64,000 nucleotides of DNA from Vulcanimicrobiota bacterium (GCA_027452165.1 DAIDGX010000009.1:36960-100959); one strand, 5' to 3'; counted from the first letter of the stretch, positions 16,596 through 24,888 are shown. Made by a program: numbers and translations. Notes: generated by a model not told the origin, from the letters alone.

Positions 16596-18023
16596 ATGAC
16601 GAACGCTCCGTTCATCTTTCGCTTTACGCACGACCTTCGCGTGGAGGATCACGCCGGACTCGTGCAGGCGGCGGCGCACGGCGAAGTGTTGCCCGTCTTC
16701 GTCATCGACCGAGCATTCGAGGCGCGTATGGCGCGTTCGCCGCGGCGCGCTGCCTATGCGGTCGCCGCGCTCTCCGCGCTCGACCGTGCCCTGCGCGAGC
16801 GGGGTGCGCGCTTGATCGTCCGGCGCGGCACGGCCGCAGCGATCCTCAAACAGGTGGCCCGCGCAAGCGGAGCGCGCGGGGTGGCGTGGACCGCACGCTA
16901 CGACGGGGCGGGCGCGCAGGCCGACGACCGGCTGCGCTCGGAACTCGAAGAGGCCGGCTTGCGTGCGCTCGTGGTCCACGACGCGCCGGCAATCGCTCCG
17001 GAGGAGACCGCCGCTGCGCGACCGAGCGGCGGCAACGGCTACCGTGCGTTCGTGCCGTACTTCGAGGTGTGGCGCACGCTTGCGGTCGCGGCCTTCGATG
17101 CCCCGCTGCTCGTGCGCTTCGCCGCAACCGATCTCCAGAGCGAACCACTACCGCAGGCAAGCGAGTTCAACGCCTCCGGCGGCGCGAGCGCAGTAGCCGC
17201 ACTCGACGTGCGCGAGGGACTCATGCGTTTCCTCGCCGGGGCGGCGTTGCAGTACGCCTCCGGCATGAACGTACCGAGCCTTGATGGCACCGCGCGGCTG
17301 TCGGCACATCTGTCGTTCGGCGTGATCTCGGCGCGAAGCGTCGTGCGTGCGACCCGGAAGCGCTTGGAAGACCCGTTTCTTTTGAGCGAGGAGCGGGCGA
17401 GCCTTCGCATCTTTTTGCGCTCGCTCGCGATGCGCGACTTTTTTCTGCAATTGGCGTTTTTTCATCCGTATGCCGATAACGAACCGCTGCAAGAGCGGAT
17501 GCGCGCGTTTACATTCGCGCGTTCGCACCGCGCGCTCGATGCGTGGCGCGCGGGTACGACGGGCTTTCCGCTCGTCGATGCGGGCATGCGCGAGCTACAC
17601 GAGACGGGATGGATGCATCCGCACGTACGCGCGGTGGCCGCATCGTTTCTCTGTTACGATTTGGGGGTAGATTGGCGTGTCGGACGCGACGAGTGGGATC
17701 GCTATCTCGTCGAAGACGATCCTGCGCTTGCGACCGGGAATTGGCAGTGGATCGCCGGTGTCGGCGCCGACCTCGTGCAATACCCGCGTATCTACAACCC
17801 CGACAAGCAGCGGCGCCGCTTCGATCCGAACGGCGCGTACGTGAAACGCTACGTGCACGAGCTTGCGGCGGTTCCGGTTGCGGCGTGGGACGGCGCGCAT
17901 GCGCGCGAGGGGCAGTTGAGCCTCGCGCTCTTCGCCCATGACGACTACCCGCAACCGGTGGTCGACCATGACGAGGCTGCGCGCGCATTTCTCGCGCGCT
18001 ACCGTGCGTTCGTTAATGGGTAG
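16596..18023 (+). CDS. phrB: Deoxyribodipyrimidine photolyase / cryptochrome family
   Basis: A 475-residue FAD flavoprotein that uses blue light to split cyclobutane pyrimidine dimers. The N-terminal photolyase-like domain (about 1-130) could bind an antenna cofactor. The C-terminal FAD domain contains TGFPLVDAGMRELHETGWMH near residue 322, then SFLCYDLGVDWRVG and GNWQWIAGVGAD, which match the class I photolyase core and part of its tryptophan electron chain. ATG at 16596 gives the normal family length; the open frame continues upstream over the cytochrome gene and was rejected. Repair versus photoreceptor function cannot be separated by sequence alone. Confidence 0.9.
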   Translation: MTNAPFIFRFTHDLRVEDHAGLVQAAAHGEVLPVFVIDRAFEARMARSPRRAAYAVAALSALDRALRERGARLIVRRGTAAAILKQVARASGARGVAWTARYDGAGAQADDRLRSELEEAGLRALVVHDAPAIAPEETAAARPSGGNGYRAFVPYFEVWRTLAVAAFDAPLLVRFAATDLQSEPLPQASEFNASGGASAVAALDVREGLMRFLAGAALQYASGMNVPSLDGTARLSAHLSFGVISARSVVRATRKRLEDPFLLSEERASLRIFLRSLAMRDFFLQLAFFHPYADNEPLQERMRAFTFARSHRALDAWRAGTTGFPLVDAGMRELHETGWMHPHVRAVAASFLCYDLGVDWRVGRDEWDRYLVEDDPALATGNWQWIAGVGADLVQYPRIYNPDKQRRRFDPNGAYVKRYVHELAAVPVAAWDGAHAREGQLSLALFAHDDYPQPVVDHDEAARAFLARYRAFVNG

Positions 18024-18040
18024 CGTGTAGCGCTGCGGCG

Positions 18041-18625
18041 TTAGGCCGCGGGAAGCCGCTCGTCGATCCAGTCGCCGATGATCGGCACGTGCACATCGTC
18101 GCCGTGCCATACCTTGATGCCGAAATAAACCCCGGCGATGATGAAGAGCGGCAAGAGGAATGGCAGGATGACGCTCGATGAGAATCCGAGGACCGGGATG
18201 TTGCTGGCGAACGCGAGGATGGCGCCGAATGCCGCGAATCCGACGTTGAAGCCGAGCGCCTGGAGCGCTTGCTTCTTCAGATAGCGTGATTGCTTGCGGT
18301 CGAAGAGCCCGAGCAGCGCGAGCGGCCAAAGCGGATAGCCGAGCGCGACGAGCGCGCGCGACTCCACCGGATCGAGCGGGGCCGAAACGCCGACGCTCGC
18401 GTAGGGCTGCGCCCGCGGCGGCTGCTGCGGCGGAGGGGAGGCGTGGGGCCGCGGCGGCACTTGGCCGCCGAGCGGGGTGCGCGTGCCGGTTGCCGCGTCG
18501 ATTTTCTCGGCAAGGCGGCAGCTCGGGCAGGTGCCGCGCTCGTCACGGCACGTCGCGCAGATCGCCTTGCTGCAGTGCATGCAGGGCGCGATCGAAGGGA
18601 CGTTCGGGTGGAAGTAGCAATCCAT
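18041..18625 (-). CDS. Membrane protein with N-terminal zinc finger and DUF4870-like domain
   Basis: A 194-residue protein. The first 40 residues carry a B-box-like zinc site with spaced Cys/His (CYFHPNVPSIAPCMHC, CATC, CPSC). A proline-rich linker (about 45-75) follows. The C-terminal part has two or three hydrophobic segments (LVALGYPLWPLALLGLF, then VGFAAFGAILAF and ILPFLLPLFIIAGVYFGI) and the RYLKKQALQALGFN pattern of DUF4870-type small membrane proteins. ATG at 18625 begins directly at the finger. It is divergent from the ABC exporter across 94 bases and converges with the photolyase gene. Function is unknown. Confidence 0.75.
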   Translation of the reverse strand: MDCYFHPNVPSIAPCMHCSKAICATCRDERGTCPSCRLAEKIDAATGTRTPLGGQVPPRPHASPPPQQPPRAQPYASVGVSAPLDPVESRALVALGYPLWPLALLGLFDRKQSRYLKKQALQALGFNVGFAAFGAILAFASNIPVLGFSSSVILPFLLPLFIIAGVYFGIKVWHGDDVHVPIIGDWIDERLPAA

Positions 18626-18719
18626 CGTTCTTCGCAGTAACTCCGTGGGCGTACATCCTCACGTACCGTGCAAAGCCGGGCAGGTTTCACCCGTGCGCGG
18701 GTAGCACACGGCTCCACCG

Positions 18720-20480
18720 ATGACCGACCGAGCAACGATCGCACGCCTCGCCCGCGAGGCGCGTCCGTACTACCCGAGGCTCACCGTGGCCGTCCTGCTG
18801 GGCGCCGTCAACAGCGCGCTCATGGTCGTCGCGCCCTGGGCCCTCGGCGTCATCTTCAATCAGGTCATCGAGCCGGCCACCTCGAGCGGGGCGCATGGGC
18901 TACCCGACTTGCGGGTGCTCTACTGGGCGCTTGCGGCGATCTATTTCTCGGTCGTGCTCTCGAACTTCGCGACCTATGGGATCAGCTATATCACCACGTG
19001 GTGCGGTCAGCGTTTTCTTGCAAAGCTGCGCCAGTCGCTCTACGAGCGGCTGCTCAACCTGCCGCTACAGGTCTTCGATCGCTGGCGACCGGGTGAGTTG
19101 ATCGCGCGCTTCAACAGCGACTTACAGGTGATGAGCGACGCGGTATCGGTGTCGTTACCGCAATTGATCGGCGCCATCTTGACCTTCATCGGTTCATTCG
19201 TCGCGATGATCATGATCGATTGGTTGCTCACGCTCGTCCTCGTCGTTATCGCACCGTTGATGTCGTTTGCCGTGTCGCGTTTCCAAACACTGATCTCGAC
19301 GAGCATGGCACGCTCGCAGTCGCGCGTGGCCGACATGTCGGCGGCGCTCACCGAAAGTCTCCACGCGCAGCGCGTTGTCAAGGCGTTCGGGCGAGAGACT
19401 TTCGAGGCGACGCGATTCGGGGATCGCAACGATGACTATTTCGGCGCGTTCATGAAAATGAACCAGTTCGTCTTTATGCAGCCTGCCGTGATCTCGTCGA
19501 TTCTTACCCTCGGCGTGGTCGCGATCATCTGGCTCTCGGCGCGCGAGGTTTTGGTCGGACATCTCAACGGCGGCGGCATCCTCAACTATTGGGCGCTCGT
19601 CGTCAACTTAGTGAACCCGATGAATCGGATGGCGGCGTTCGTCGGCGATCTCAGTAAAGCGATCGTTTCGACCGGGCGCGCGTTCGAGTTGCTCGATCTC
19701 CCGGTGGAAGAGGACGACGTTACGGCGCCCGTTGCTCTTGGACGCATCCACGGCGCGGTCGTCTTCGAAGAGGTCGGCTTCTCGTACGACGAAGAGTCGG
19801 GTCGCGCGCTCGACGGCGTGAACGCCCAGATCGAGCCGGGCGACATCGTCGCGCTCGTCGGTCCCTCGGGCGCCGGCAAGACGACGATCGTGAACTTGAT
19901 CCCGCGCTTCTATCGCCCGCAGCACGGACGCGTGCTGATCGATGGCATCGACATCGCGCGCGTACGCCTCGCCGATCTGCGCGCGCAGATCGCGATCGTG
20001 CCCCAAGACCCGCAACTCTTCCGTGCGTCGATCGCCGAGAACATCCGGTACGGACGGCTCGACGCGAGCGATGACGAGGTGCGCCGTGCGGCGCGCGAAG
20101 CCAATGCCGAGGAGTTCGTCGCCCAGCTCCCCGAGGGCTACGCGACCGAGGTGGGGGAGCGCGGCGTGCGCCTTTCGGGCGGGCAGCGCCAGCGAATCGC
20201 GATCGCCCGCGCCATCGTGCGCGACCCACGCATCCTGATCCTCGACGAGGCGACGAGCGCCCTCGACTCGCACTCCGAGGCGCTGATCGAGCAGGCCCTC
20301 GATCGCCTCTTGCCCGGTCGTACCACGTTCATCATCGCCCATCGCCTCTCGACGATCCGGCGTGCCACGAAGATCCTCTTCATCGAGGCCGGCCGCGTGC
20401 TCGAGGTGGGCACGCACGAGGAACTGCTCGCACGCGGCGGTCACTACGCCCGCTTGCATGCCGCGCAGTTCTCGGTCTAG
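18720..20480 (+). CDS. ABC exporter, fused membrane and ATPase domains (MsbA/multidrug type)
   Basis: A 586-residue half-transporter that works as a dimer to flip or export a lipid, glycolipid or drug across the inner membrane. The N-terminal 320 residues contain about six transmembrane helices. The ATPase domain has Walker A GPSGAGKTT near residue 380, the signature LSGGQRQRI near residue 486, Walker B ILILDEATSALD near residue 505, and a switch histidine in IIAHRLSTI. The gene stands directly upstream of flgB, but the flgB promoter lies after its stop. It could export a glycan lipid for the locus downstream, but this is only a possibility. Confidence 0.88.
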   Translation: MTDRATIARLAREARPYYPRLTVAVLLGAVNSALMVVAPWALGVIFNQVIEPATSSGAHGLPDLRVLYWALAAIYFSVVLSNFATYGISYITTWCGQRFLAKLRQSLYERLLNLPLQVFDRWRPGELIARFNSDLQVMSDAVSVSLPQLIGAILTFIGSFVAMIMIDWLLTLVLVVIAPLMSFAVSRFQTLISTSMARSQSRVADMSAALTESLHAQRVVKAFGRETFEATRFGDRNDDYFGAFMKMNQFVFMQPAVISSILTLGVVAIIWLSAREVLVGHLNGGGILNYWALVVNLVNPMNRMAAFVGDLSKAIVSTGRAFELLDLPVEEDDVTAPVALGRIHGAVVFEEVGFSYDEESGRALDGVNAQIEPGDIVALVGPSGAGKTTIVNLIPRFYRPQHGRVLIDGIDIARVRLADLRAQIAIVPQDPQLFRASIAENIRYGRLDASDDEVRRAAREANAEEFVAQLPEGYATEVGERGVRLSGGQRQRIAIARAIVRDPRILILDEATSALDSHSEALIEQALDRLLPGRTTFIIAHRLSTIRRATKILFIEAGRVLEVGTHEELLARGGHYARLHAAQFSV

Positions 20481-20488
20481 GCCGCCTC

Positions 20489-20516
20489 TAAGATCGAGCC
20501 CGGAGCACGCCGATAG
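20489..20516 (+). promoter_or_regulatory. Sigma-28-like promoter upstream of flgB
   Basis: TAAG at 20489-20492 and GCCGATAG at 20509-20516 are 16 bases apart; the FliA/SigD consensus is TAAA-N15-GCCGATAA. It falls in the 41-base gap after the ABC exporter gene. The -10 element ends only 5 bases before the flgB ATG, so the transcript would begin at or next to the start codon and be essentially leaderless. Confidence 0.6.
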
Positions 20517-20521
20517 AACAG

Positions 20522-20959
20522 ATGATGGCGGATATCAGCGGAATTTCGTTCGGCACGACCACCGATCTGCTCGCGAACGCGATCAAGGGTGCCGACCTCG
20601 AAGACGATCAGATCGCGAACAACATCGCGAACGTCAACACGCCGAACTTCCGGCGCTCGACGACGAATTTCAAAGAGGCGCTGCAGGCATCGCTCGGGGC
20701 CCCGCCGCCACCGGGTACGCTCGGCCTCGCGACCGACAACGCGCGCCAGTTCCAGATCGACGACGGAACCGCTCCGCAGCCCTTCGACCCGAAGGCGATG
20801 GTCGATACGACCGACCAGATGCGGGTCGATCACAGCAACGTCGATATCGACCAAGAGTCGGCGCAGCTGGCCGCGAACTCCGGCTACGGCCAGACGATGG
20901 CACAGCTGTTGCAAGAGCAGTACAAGTTTATCCGCGAAGCGGTCACGGAGCAGCCGTAA
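20522..20959 (+). CDS. flgB: Flagellar proximal rod protein FlgB
   Basis: A 145-residue axial protein of the rod that crosses the periplasm. It has the FlgB pattern: DDQIANNIANVNTPNFRRST near residue 29 (the flagellar rod N-terminal signature) and a C-terminal EQYKFIREAVTEQ helix. The first of two tandem ATG codons was chosen. No ribosome binding site precedes it, while a sigma-28-like -10 element ends 5 bases upstream. It is the first gene of the flagellar locus and overlaps flgC by one base (TAATG). Length is slightly above the usual 130-140 residues. Confidence 0.92.
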   Translation: MMADISGISFGTTTDLLANAIKGADLEDDQIANNIANVNTPNFRRSTTNFKEALQASLGAPPPPGTLGLATDNARQFQIDDGTAPQPFDPKAMVDTTDQMRVDHSNVDIDQESAQLAANSGYGQTMAQLLQEQYKFIREAVTEQP

Positions 20960-21408
20960 TGGGTTTTTATACCGCAACCGAGATCAGCGCATCCGGCCTC
21001 TCGGCCGAGCGTCTGGCAATGGACGTCATCGCGAACAATATCGCGAACGCGAACACGACGCGTACGCCGCAAGGCGGCGCCTTCAAACGTCAACTGGTCG
21101 TCTTTGCGCAAAAGCCTGGCGCGACCGAGTCAAGTAGCGATCCTTTCGATCCGTTCAAACCCGAGAAGGCGCAAGTGGAAGGCGTGCAAGTGCTCGGCAT
21201 CGTGCAGGATCAGAGCCCCGATCGGCTGGTCTTCGATCCGGGGAACCCCGACGCCGATGCGCGGGGCTACGTGCATTACCCGAACGTCCAGATCGTCAAA
21301 GAAATGGTCGATATGATGGCTGCGTCGCGTGCCTACCAGGCGAACGTCGCGGCGATCACGGAGAACCGGAACATGAACAACGCCGCCATGCAGTTGCTCA
21401 AGAGCTGA
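20959..21408 (+). CDS. flgC: Flagellar proximal rod protein FlgC
   Basis: A 149-residue rod protein. The N-terminus has the axial-protein signature, seen as SGLSAERLAMDVIANNIANA and NTTRTPQGGAFKRQ. The C-terminus ends in VDMMAASRAYQANVAAITEN and a short coiled-coil tail, both typical of FlgC. Length is normal. Its ATG overlaps the flgB stop by one base, and its own stop overlaps the fliE ATG by one base, so the three rod/base genes are translationally coupled. A much longer frame upstream covers flgB and was rejected. Confidence 0.95.
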   Translation: MGFYTATEISASGLSAERLAMDVIANNIANANTTRTPQGGAFKRQLVVFAQKPGATESSSDPFDPFKPEKAQVEGVQVLGIVQDQSPDRLVFDPGNPDADARGYVHYPNVQIVKEMVDMMAASRAYQANVAAITENRNMNNAAMQLLKS

Positions 21409-21758
21409 TGGATATCAACGGCTACAACGACGCGATCGCCAAGGTGCTCCCTGGTAGCTTCGTGCCCGACGTATCGCCGCAGGGACCGCGCTCGGAACCG
21501 TTGCCCGCAGATGCGCAGGGTGTCGCCGGCGTTGCCGGGACCTCGTTCAAGGACACCGTCAAGCAGATGCTCTCGGACGTGAACGATCAGATGGTCACCG
21601 CGCAGCAGAAGTCGGTCGATCTGGCGCTCGGCAAGTCGCACGACCTGGAGGGTACGGTCAAGTCCCTTGAAGAGGCGAGCCTCGCGATGCAGTTTACCTT
21701 GGCGGTGCGCAACAAGCTCTTGGACGCTTATAAAGAGATCGACCAGATGCAGTTCTAA
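21408..21758 (+). CDS. fliE: Flagellar hook-basal body protein FliE
   Basis: A 116-residue protein that joins the MS ring to the rod. The conserved C-terminal half contains SFKDTVKQMLSDVNDQM and EEASLAMQFTLAVRNKLLDAYKEI, the latter typical of FliE. The N-terminal 40 residues are variable and proline-rich. It ends the flgB-flgC-fliE group; in many genomes fliF and fliG come next, but here a 202-base structured gap leads to flgF instead. The export and switch genes must be elsewhere. Confidence 0.93.
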   Translation: MDINGYNDAIAKVLPGSFVPDVSPQGPRSEPLPADAQGVAGVAGTSFKDTVKQMLSDVNDQMVTAQQKSVDLALGKSHDLEGTVKSLEEASLAMQFTLAVRNKLLDAYKEIDQMQF

Positions 21759-21770
21759 AGAGACCCGCGA

Positions 21771-21796
21771 GGCCCCCGGACTAAACTCCGGGGGCC
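21771..21796 (+). terminator. Strong GC hairpin after fliE (terminator-like)
   Basis: GGCCCCCGGA at 21771-21780 and TCCGGGGGCC at 21787-21796 form a perfect 10-base-pair stem with the 6-base loop CTAAAC, starting 12 bases after the fliE stop. No T-run follows, so it is not a textbook intrinsic terminator; it could attenuate or protect the 3' end of the flgBC-fliE transcript. The loop contains the TAAA of a sigma-28-like promoter. Confidence 0.5.
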
Positions 21797-21808
21797 CCGT
21801 GCCGATTG
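21782..21808 (+). promoter_or_regulatory. Sigma-28-like promoter for flgF onward, -35 inside a hairpin loop
   Basis: TAAA at 21782-21785 and GCCGATTG at 21801-21808 are separated by exactly 15 bases, matching FliA-type spacing. The -35 box is the loop of the perfect stem-loop 21771-21796 and half of that stem is the promoter spacer. Transcription would start near 21815, giving a leader of about 145 bases before flgF. Confidence 0.6.
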
Positions 21809-21814
21809 AAGAAG

Positions 21815-21960
21815 ATGAGGCCGTCCGGATACTGCGGACGGACTTGCGGCCTGGACACCTGTGCACGAAGGGTGGGGGCCGCGCGAGACCCGATTGATCG
21901 ACGGTCTCGCACGCGACGGATGTATTCCGGAGCACACCCGTTCGTGCGGAGGTTTTTCTT
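21815..21960 (+). promoter_or_regulatory. Structured leader ahead of flgF
   Basis: The leader contains CCGTCC/GGACGG (21821-21826 with 21836-21841, 9-base loop) and GCGAGACC/GGTCTCGC (21883-21890 with 21903-21910, 12-base loop), both perfect stems. A weaker GCAC/GTGC stem lies next to the ribosome binding site GGAGG at 21948-21952. The TTG start of flgF follows. I recognise no known riboswitch class. Translational control is suggested by the structure and the weak start codon, not proven. Confidence 0.4.
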
Positions 21961-22758
21961 TTGGTACGTGGCCTGTACACGGCAGCGAGTGGTGCACTCG
22001 TTGCACAGAGCATGGTCGATAACGTGGCGAATAACCTCGCTAACGTCAATACGACCGGCTTCAAAAAGACGTTGTTGCAGATTCAGTCGGCGCCGTCGAT
22101 GGATATCTACCGCGTTCAGACCGATCCCGGGCAGACGTCGAAGAGCGCGCTCCCCGGCGTGCCCACGGCACAGTACGTGGGTCGCCTCGGGACCGGCTCG
22201 TGGGTGTACGATACGCCGACGAGCTACGAGCAAGGTGCGCTGCAATCGACGGGCAACCCGCTCGATCTTGCGATCAGCGGAACGAGCAACGCGTTCTTTA
22301 CCGTTGCCACCCCGAACGGCATTCGCTACACGCGCGACGGCGAGTTCGTCAAGGATGCGCAGGGCGTGCTGCGGACGCAAGATGGGTTTGCGGTGCTCTC
22401 AACGCAGGGCCAGCCGATCACGCTGCAGGGGCAAGGCGACATCACGGTCGCGAACGACGGCACGGTGTCTCAGAACGGTTTGCCGCTTGCGCAGTTGCAA
22501 CTGACCTCGTTCGGCAACCTTCTCAACCTCCGCCCCGAGGGCGCGAACAATTATGTCGTCTCCGGAAATGCAGGGCCCGCACCCGCAACCGGAGCGAGCG
22601 TACAACAGGGCTTTCTCGAGAAGAGCAACGCCAACGTCGTGCGTTCGATGGTCGATTTGATCACGGCGGAACGCTGGTTCGACGCAAACGAAAAATCCAT
22701 CAAAACGCAAGACGACGCAACACAGACGGCGATCACGCAAGTCGCCAAGACGCAATAG
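21961..22758 (+). CDS. flgF: Flagellar basal-body rod protein FlgF
   Basis: A 265-residue proximal rod protein of the FlgF/FlgG family. The N-terminus is MVRGLYTAASGALVAQSMVD followed by NVANNLANVNTTGFK. The middle has YTRDGEFVKD, and the C-terminus SNANVVRSMVDLITAERWFD. I call it FlgF because it precedes flgG and departs more from the FlgG pattern (no FFQV block; instead FFTVATPNG). The start codon is TTG, rare in this window, with GGAGG 8 bases upstream. The weak start and structured leader may limit its synthesis. Confidence 0.87.
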   Translation: MVRGLYTAASGALVAQSMVDNVANNLANVNTTGFKKTLLQIQSAPSMDIYRVQTDPGQTSKSALPGVPTAQYVGRLGTGSWVYDTPTSYEQGALQSTGNPLDLAISGTSNAFFTVATPNGIRYTRDGEFVKDAQGVLRTQDGFAVLSTQGQPITLQGQGDITVANDGTVSQNGLPLAQLQLTSFGNLLNLRPEGANNYVVSGNAGPAPATGASVQQGFLEKSNANVVRSMVDLITAERWFDANEKSIKTQDDATQTAITQVAKTQ

Positions 22759-22773
22759 GAGCACGTACCTGAT

Positions 22774-23568
22774 ATGATGCGAGCACTCTACACTGCGGCA
22801 AGCGGCATGATCGCCCAGCAGTACAACATGGACACGATCTCCAATAACCTCGCGAACGTCGATACGACGGGTTTTAAGGGCAATCAAGCGCGGTTTCAAG
22901 ACCTGGTGTACCAGCAGATTCAAGCGCCCGGAACGCCGGTCGGCGCGACGCTCGTGCCGGTCGGTCAACAGGTCGGCCTCGGCGTGAAGGTGGCATCGTC
23001 CGAGAAAATCTTCACCCAAGGCTCGCTGATGCAGACGGGCAATCCGCTCGATGTGGCGATCGAAGGAGACGGATTCTTCCAGGTAACGTTGCCCGACGGT
23101 ACCACGGGCTATACGCGCGACGGTAGCTTCAAAGAAGATGCGAATGGCTCGATCGTGACCGCGAACGGATACTTCGTCCAGCCGCAGATCACGATTCCGC
23201 AAAACGCGATTGCGGTGAACATCGGTCAGGACGGTACGGTTTCGGCGCAGGTCCCCGGGAGCACGCAACCGCAGACGCTGGGCCAGATCCAACTCGCACG
23301 TTTCGTCAATCCGGCCGGCCTCTCGCCGATCAGCGGTAACAACATCTATACGCAGACCGCCGCGAGCGGTCCGCCGATCGTGACGACGCCGGGCCTCAAC
23401 GGCGCGGGCGCGCTTCAGGGCGGCTACCTGGAGAATTCCAACGTCCAAGTGGTCAACGAGATCGTCAACATGATCGTCGCGCAACGCGCGTACGAGGCCA
23501 ACTCGAAGTCGATCGGCGCCGCCGATCAGATGATCGCGACCGCGGTCAACCTCTCGCCGTTCCAATAG
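22774..23568 (+). CDS. flgG: Flagellar distal rod protein FlgG
   Basis: A 264-residue distal rod protein, the driveshaft that meets the L and P rings. It begins MMRALYTAASGMIAQQYNMD and continues ISNNLANVDTTGFKGN. DGFFQVTLPDG and YTRDGSFKEDANG are the middle signatures, and LENSNVQVVNEIVNMIVAQ followed by RAYEANSK closes the protein as in FlgG. Length is the standard 260-262 plus a few residues. It follows flgF by 15 bases with a modest GGAG site. It precedes flgA by 10 bases. Confidence 0.95.
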   Translation: MMRALYTAASGMIAQQYNMDTISNNLANVDTTGFKGNQARFQDLVYQQIQAPGTPVGATLVPVGQQVGLGVKVASSEKIFTQGSLMQTGNPLDVAIEGDGFFQVTLPDGTTGYTRDGSFKEDANGSIVTANGYFVQPQITIPQNAIAVNIGQDGTVSAQVPGSTQPQTLGQIQLARFVNPAGLSPISGNNIYTQTAASGPPIVTTPGLNGAGALQGGYLENSNVQVVNEIVNMIVAQRAYEANSKSIGAADQMIATAVNLSPFQ

Positions 23569-23578
23569 GAGCATAGCC

Positions 23579-24298
23579 ATGCGCATCGCCGCCGTCGCCG
23601 CAACCATCGCGCTCGCCGTCCTCGCTTCCGGCGTGCCGATGGTTGCGCGTGCGCAAATGGCGACGCAGCGAATCCCCGGCGCACGACTGGAGGCGCTCGC
23701 CAAGCCGCAACTTGCACGCGTGCATCTGCAGGGCGACGCCGAGTTGCAGCGCTCGTTTCCGGTGGCCGATCAGATCGTGCCGAGCGGCAAGCTCGCGCTC
23801 GTGGTCGGCTCGGCGATCGCATCGCCCTCGTACGTGAACGTGCCGATCGACATCGACGTCAACGGAACCTTCGTTCGGCAGGTGTTCGTGGGGTATCGCG
23901 TGCAGCGGTACGTCCACACCGCGGTTGCCGCGCACGACCTCGTGCCGGGAACGGTGTTGACGCCGAATGATCTCACCATGGCTCGTATCCCCTGGAACGG
24001 CGGCCGGACGAACGGCGAAAACGTGCTGATCGGACGCAAGATCCTCTCGGCGGTGCGCAAGGGCGCGCCGATCGCAATCGAGAGTACGCAGGTCAACCAG
24101 ATCGTCAAGCCTGGCGCCACCGTCGTCATGATCGTCCGCGATAACGGCGTTGCCGTCGTTGCCGATGTCGTTGCTCGCACGGGCGGGGGGCTGGGCGAGG
24201 GTGTGACCGTCTATAACCCGCAAACGAACAGAACGCTCTCGGGCACGGTAGTCGGGCCCGACCGCGTCGAACTCAACCTCTCGGGAGACGCACCGTGA
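23579..24298 (+). CDS. flgA: Flagellar P-ring chaperone FlgA
   Basis: A 239-residue exported protein that helps FlgI assemble into the P ring. It has a signal peptide (MRIAAVAATIALAVLASG to about residue 24). A SAF domain begins near HTAVAAHDLVPGTVLTPNDL (residue 115) and is followed by GRKILSAVRKGAPI and a C-terminal beta segment VVMIVRDNGVAVVADVVART. Length and layout match FlgA. It overlaps the flgH GTG start by 4 bases. The order flgA-flgH-flgI places chaperone and ring genes together. Confidence 0.9.
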   Translation: MRIAAVAATIALAVLASGVPMVARAQMATQRIPGARLEALAKPQLARVHLQGDAELQRSFPVADQIVPSGKLALVVGSAIASPSYVNVPIDIDVNGTFVRQVFVGYRVQRYVHTAVAAHDLVPGTVLTPNDLTMARIPWNGGRTNGENVLIGRKILSAVRKGAPIAIESTQVNQIVKPGATVVMIVRDNGVAVVADVVARTGGGLGEGVTVYNPQTNRTLSGTVVGPDRVELNLSGDAP

Positions 24299-24888
24299 GA
24301 ACTCTGATAACGCTCGCCGCGATCGCGGCATTGTTGGTACCTGGCCTCGCGCAGGCGGATACCCTCTACCAGGCCGCCCCGCCGCCGGCGGGTCCGGGTC
24401 ATCCCTTGCAACTTGGACCGGACCACCGCGCGCAGCAGATCGGCGATCTCGTGTACGTTGCATTCGACTTCGCCGCGGCGAACTCGCATACGAACAACTA
24501 TTCTTCAAATAAGCAAGGCGCGGTGAACGGCGGCAACGGGACCGGGCTCTTCGGGCTCCCCTTCGTGCGTCTTTCGAACACCTTTAGCGGTCAATCGACG
24601 ACATCGACCGCGCAGAGTGCGACGGGCGCCGACTCGTTCACTTCGACGATGATGGCGACGGTGACGAACGTGCTGCCAAGCGGTACCCTGCAGATTTCGG
24701 GCGACCAGGGCGTCACCGTGAACGGACGCGCGCAGACGCTGCACATCACGGGGCTGATCCGGCCCGAAGATATCGACAGCACGGACACGGTCCTCTCGTC
24801 GCGTGTTGCCGACGTGCACGCCTCGTTCAAGGGGAACGATCAACAGCATAAGGGCCTGCTCGCGCGGATCGTGAACTGGCTCTTCTAG
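24295..24888 (+). CDS. flgH: Flagellar L-ring protein FlgH
   Basis: A 197-residue outer-membrane ring subunit. FlgH features are the start of the mature domain (DTLYQAAPPP), GDLVYVAFDF in place of the usual GDIITV motif, ATVTNVLPSGTLQISGDQGV near residue 123, and IRPEDIDSTDTVLSSRVADV near residue 158. The N-terminus is an ordinary signal peptide ending LAQAD with no cysteine, unlike enterobacterial FlgH, which is lipidated. The GTG start overlaps flgA by 4 bases. Presence of FlgH implies an outer membrane with an L ring. Confidence 0.92.
   Translation: MRTLITLAAIAALLVPGLAQADTLYQAAPPPAGPGHPLQLGPDHRAQQIGDLVYVAFDFAAANSHTNNYSSNKQGAVNGGNGTGLFGLPFVRLSNTFSGQSTTSTAQSATGADSFTSTMMATVTNVLPSGTLQISGDQGVTVNGRAQTLHITGLIRPEDIDSTDTVLSSRVADVHASFKGNDQQHKGLLARIVNWLF

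Noticed and set aside
18035..18049. GCGGC/GCCGC hairpin between the photolyase and DUF4870-like genes as a terminator
   Set aside because: Only five base pairs, no T-run on either strand, and it overlaps the stop codon of the minus-strand gene.
21797..21960. Cyclic-di-GMP or other known riboswitch in the fliE-flgF gap
   Set aside because: The expected conserved core of GEMM-type riboswitches is absent; only simple stems are seen.
22399..23703. 434-codon minus-strand open frame over flgF/flgG
   Set aside because: Antisense to two well-supported rod genes and rich in arginine/histidine/aspartate without motifs.
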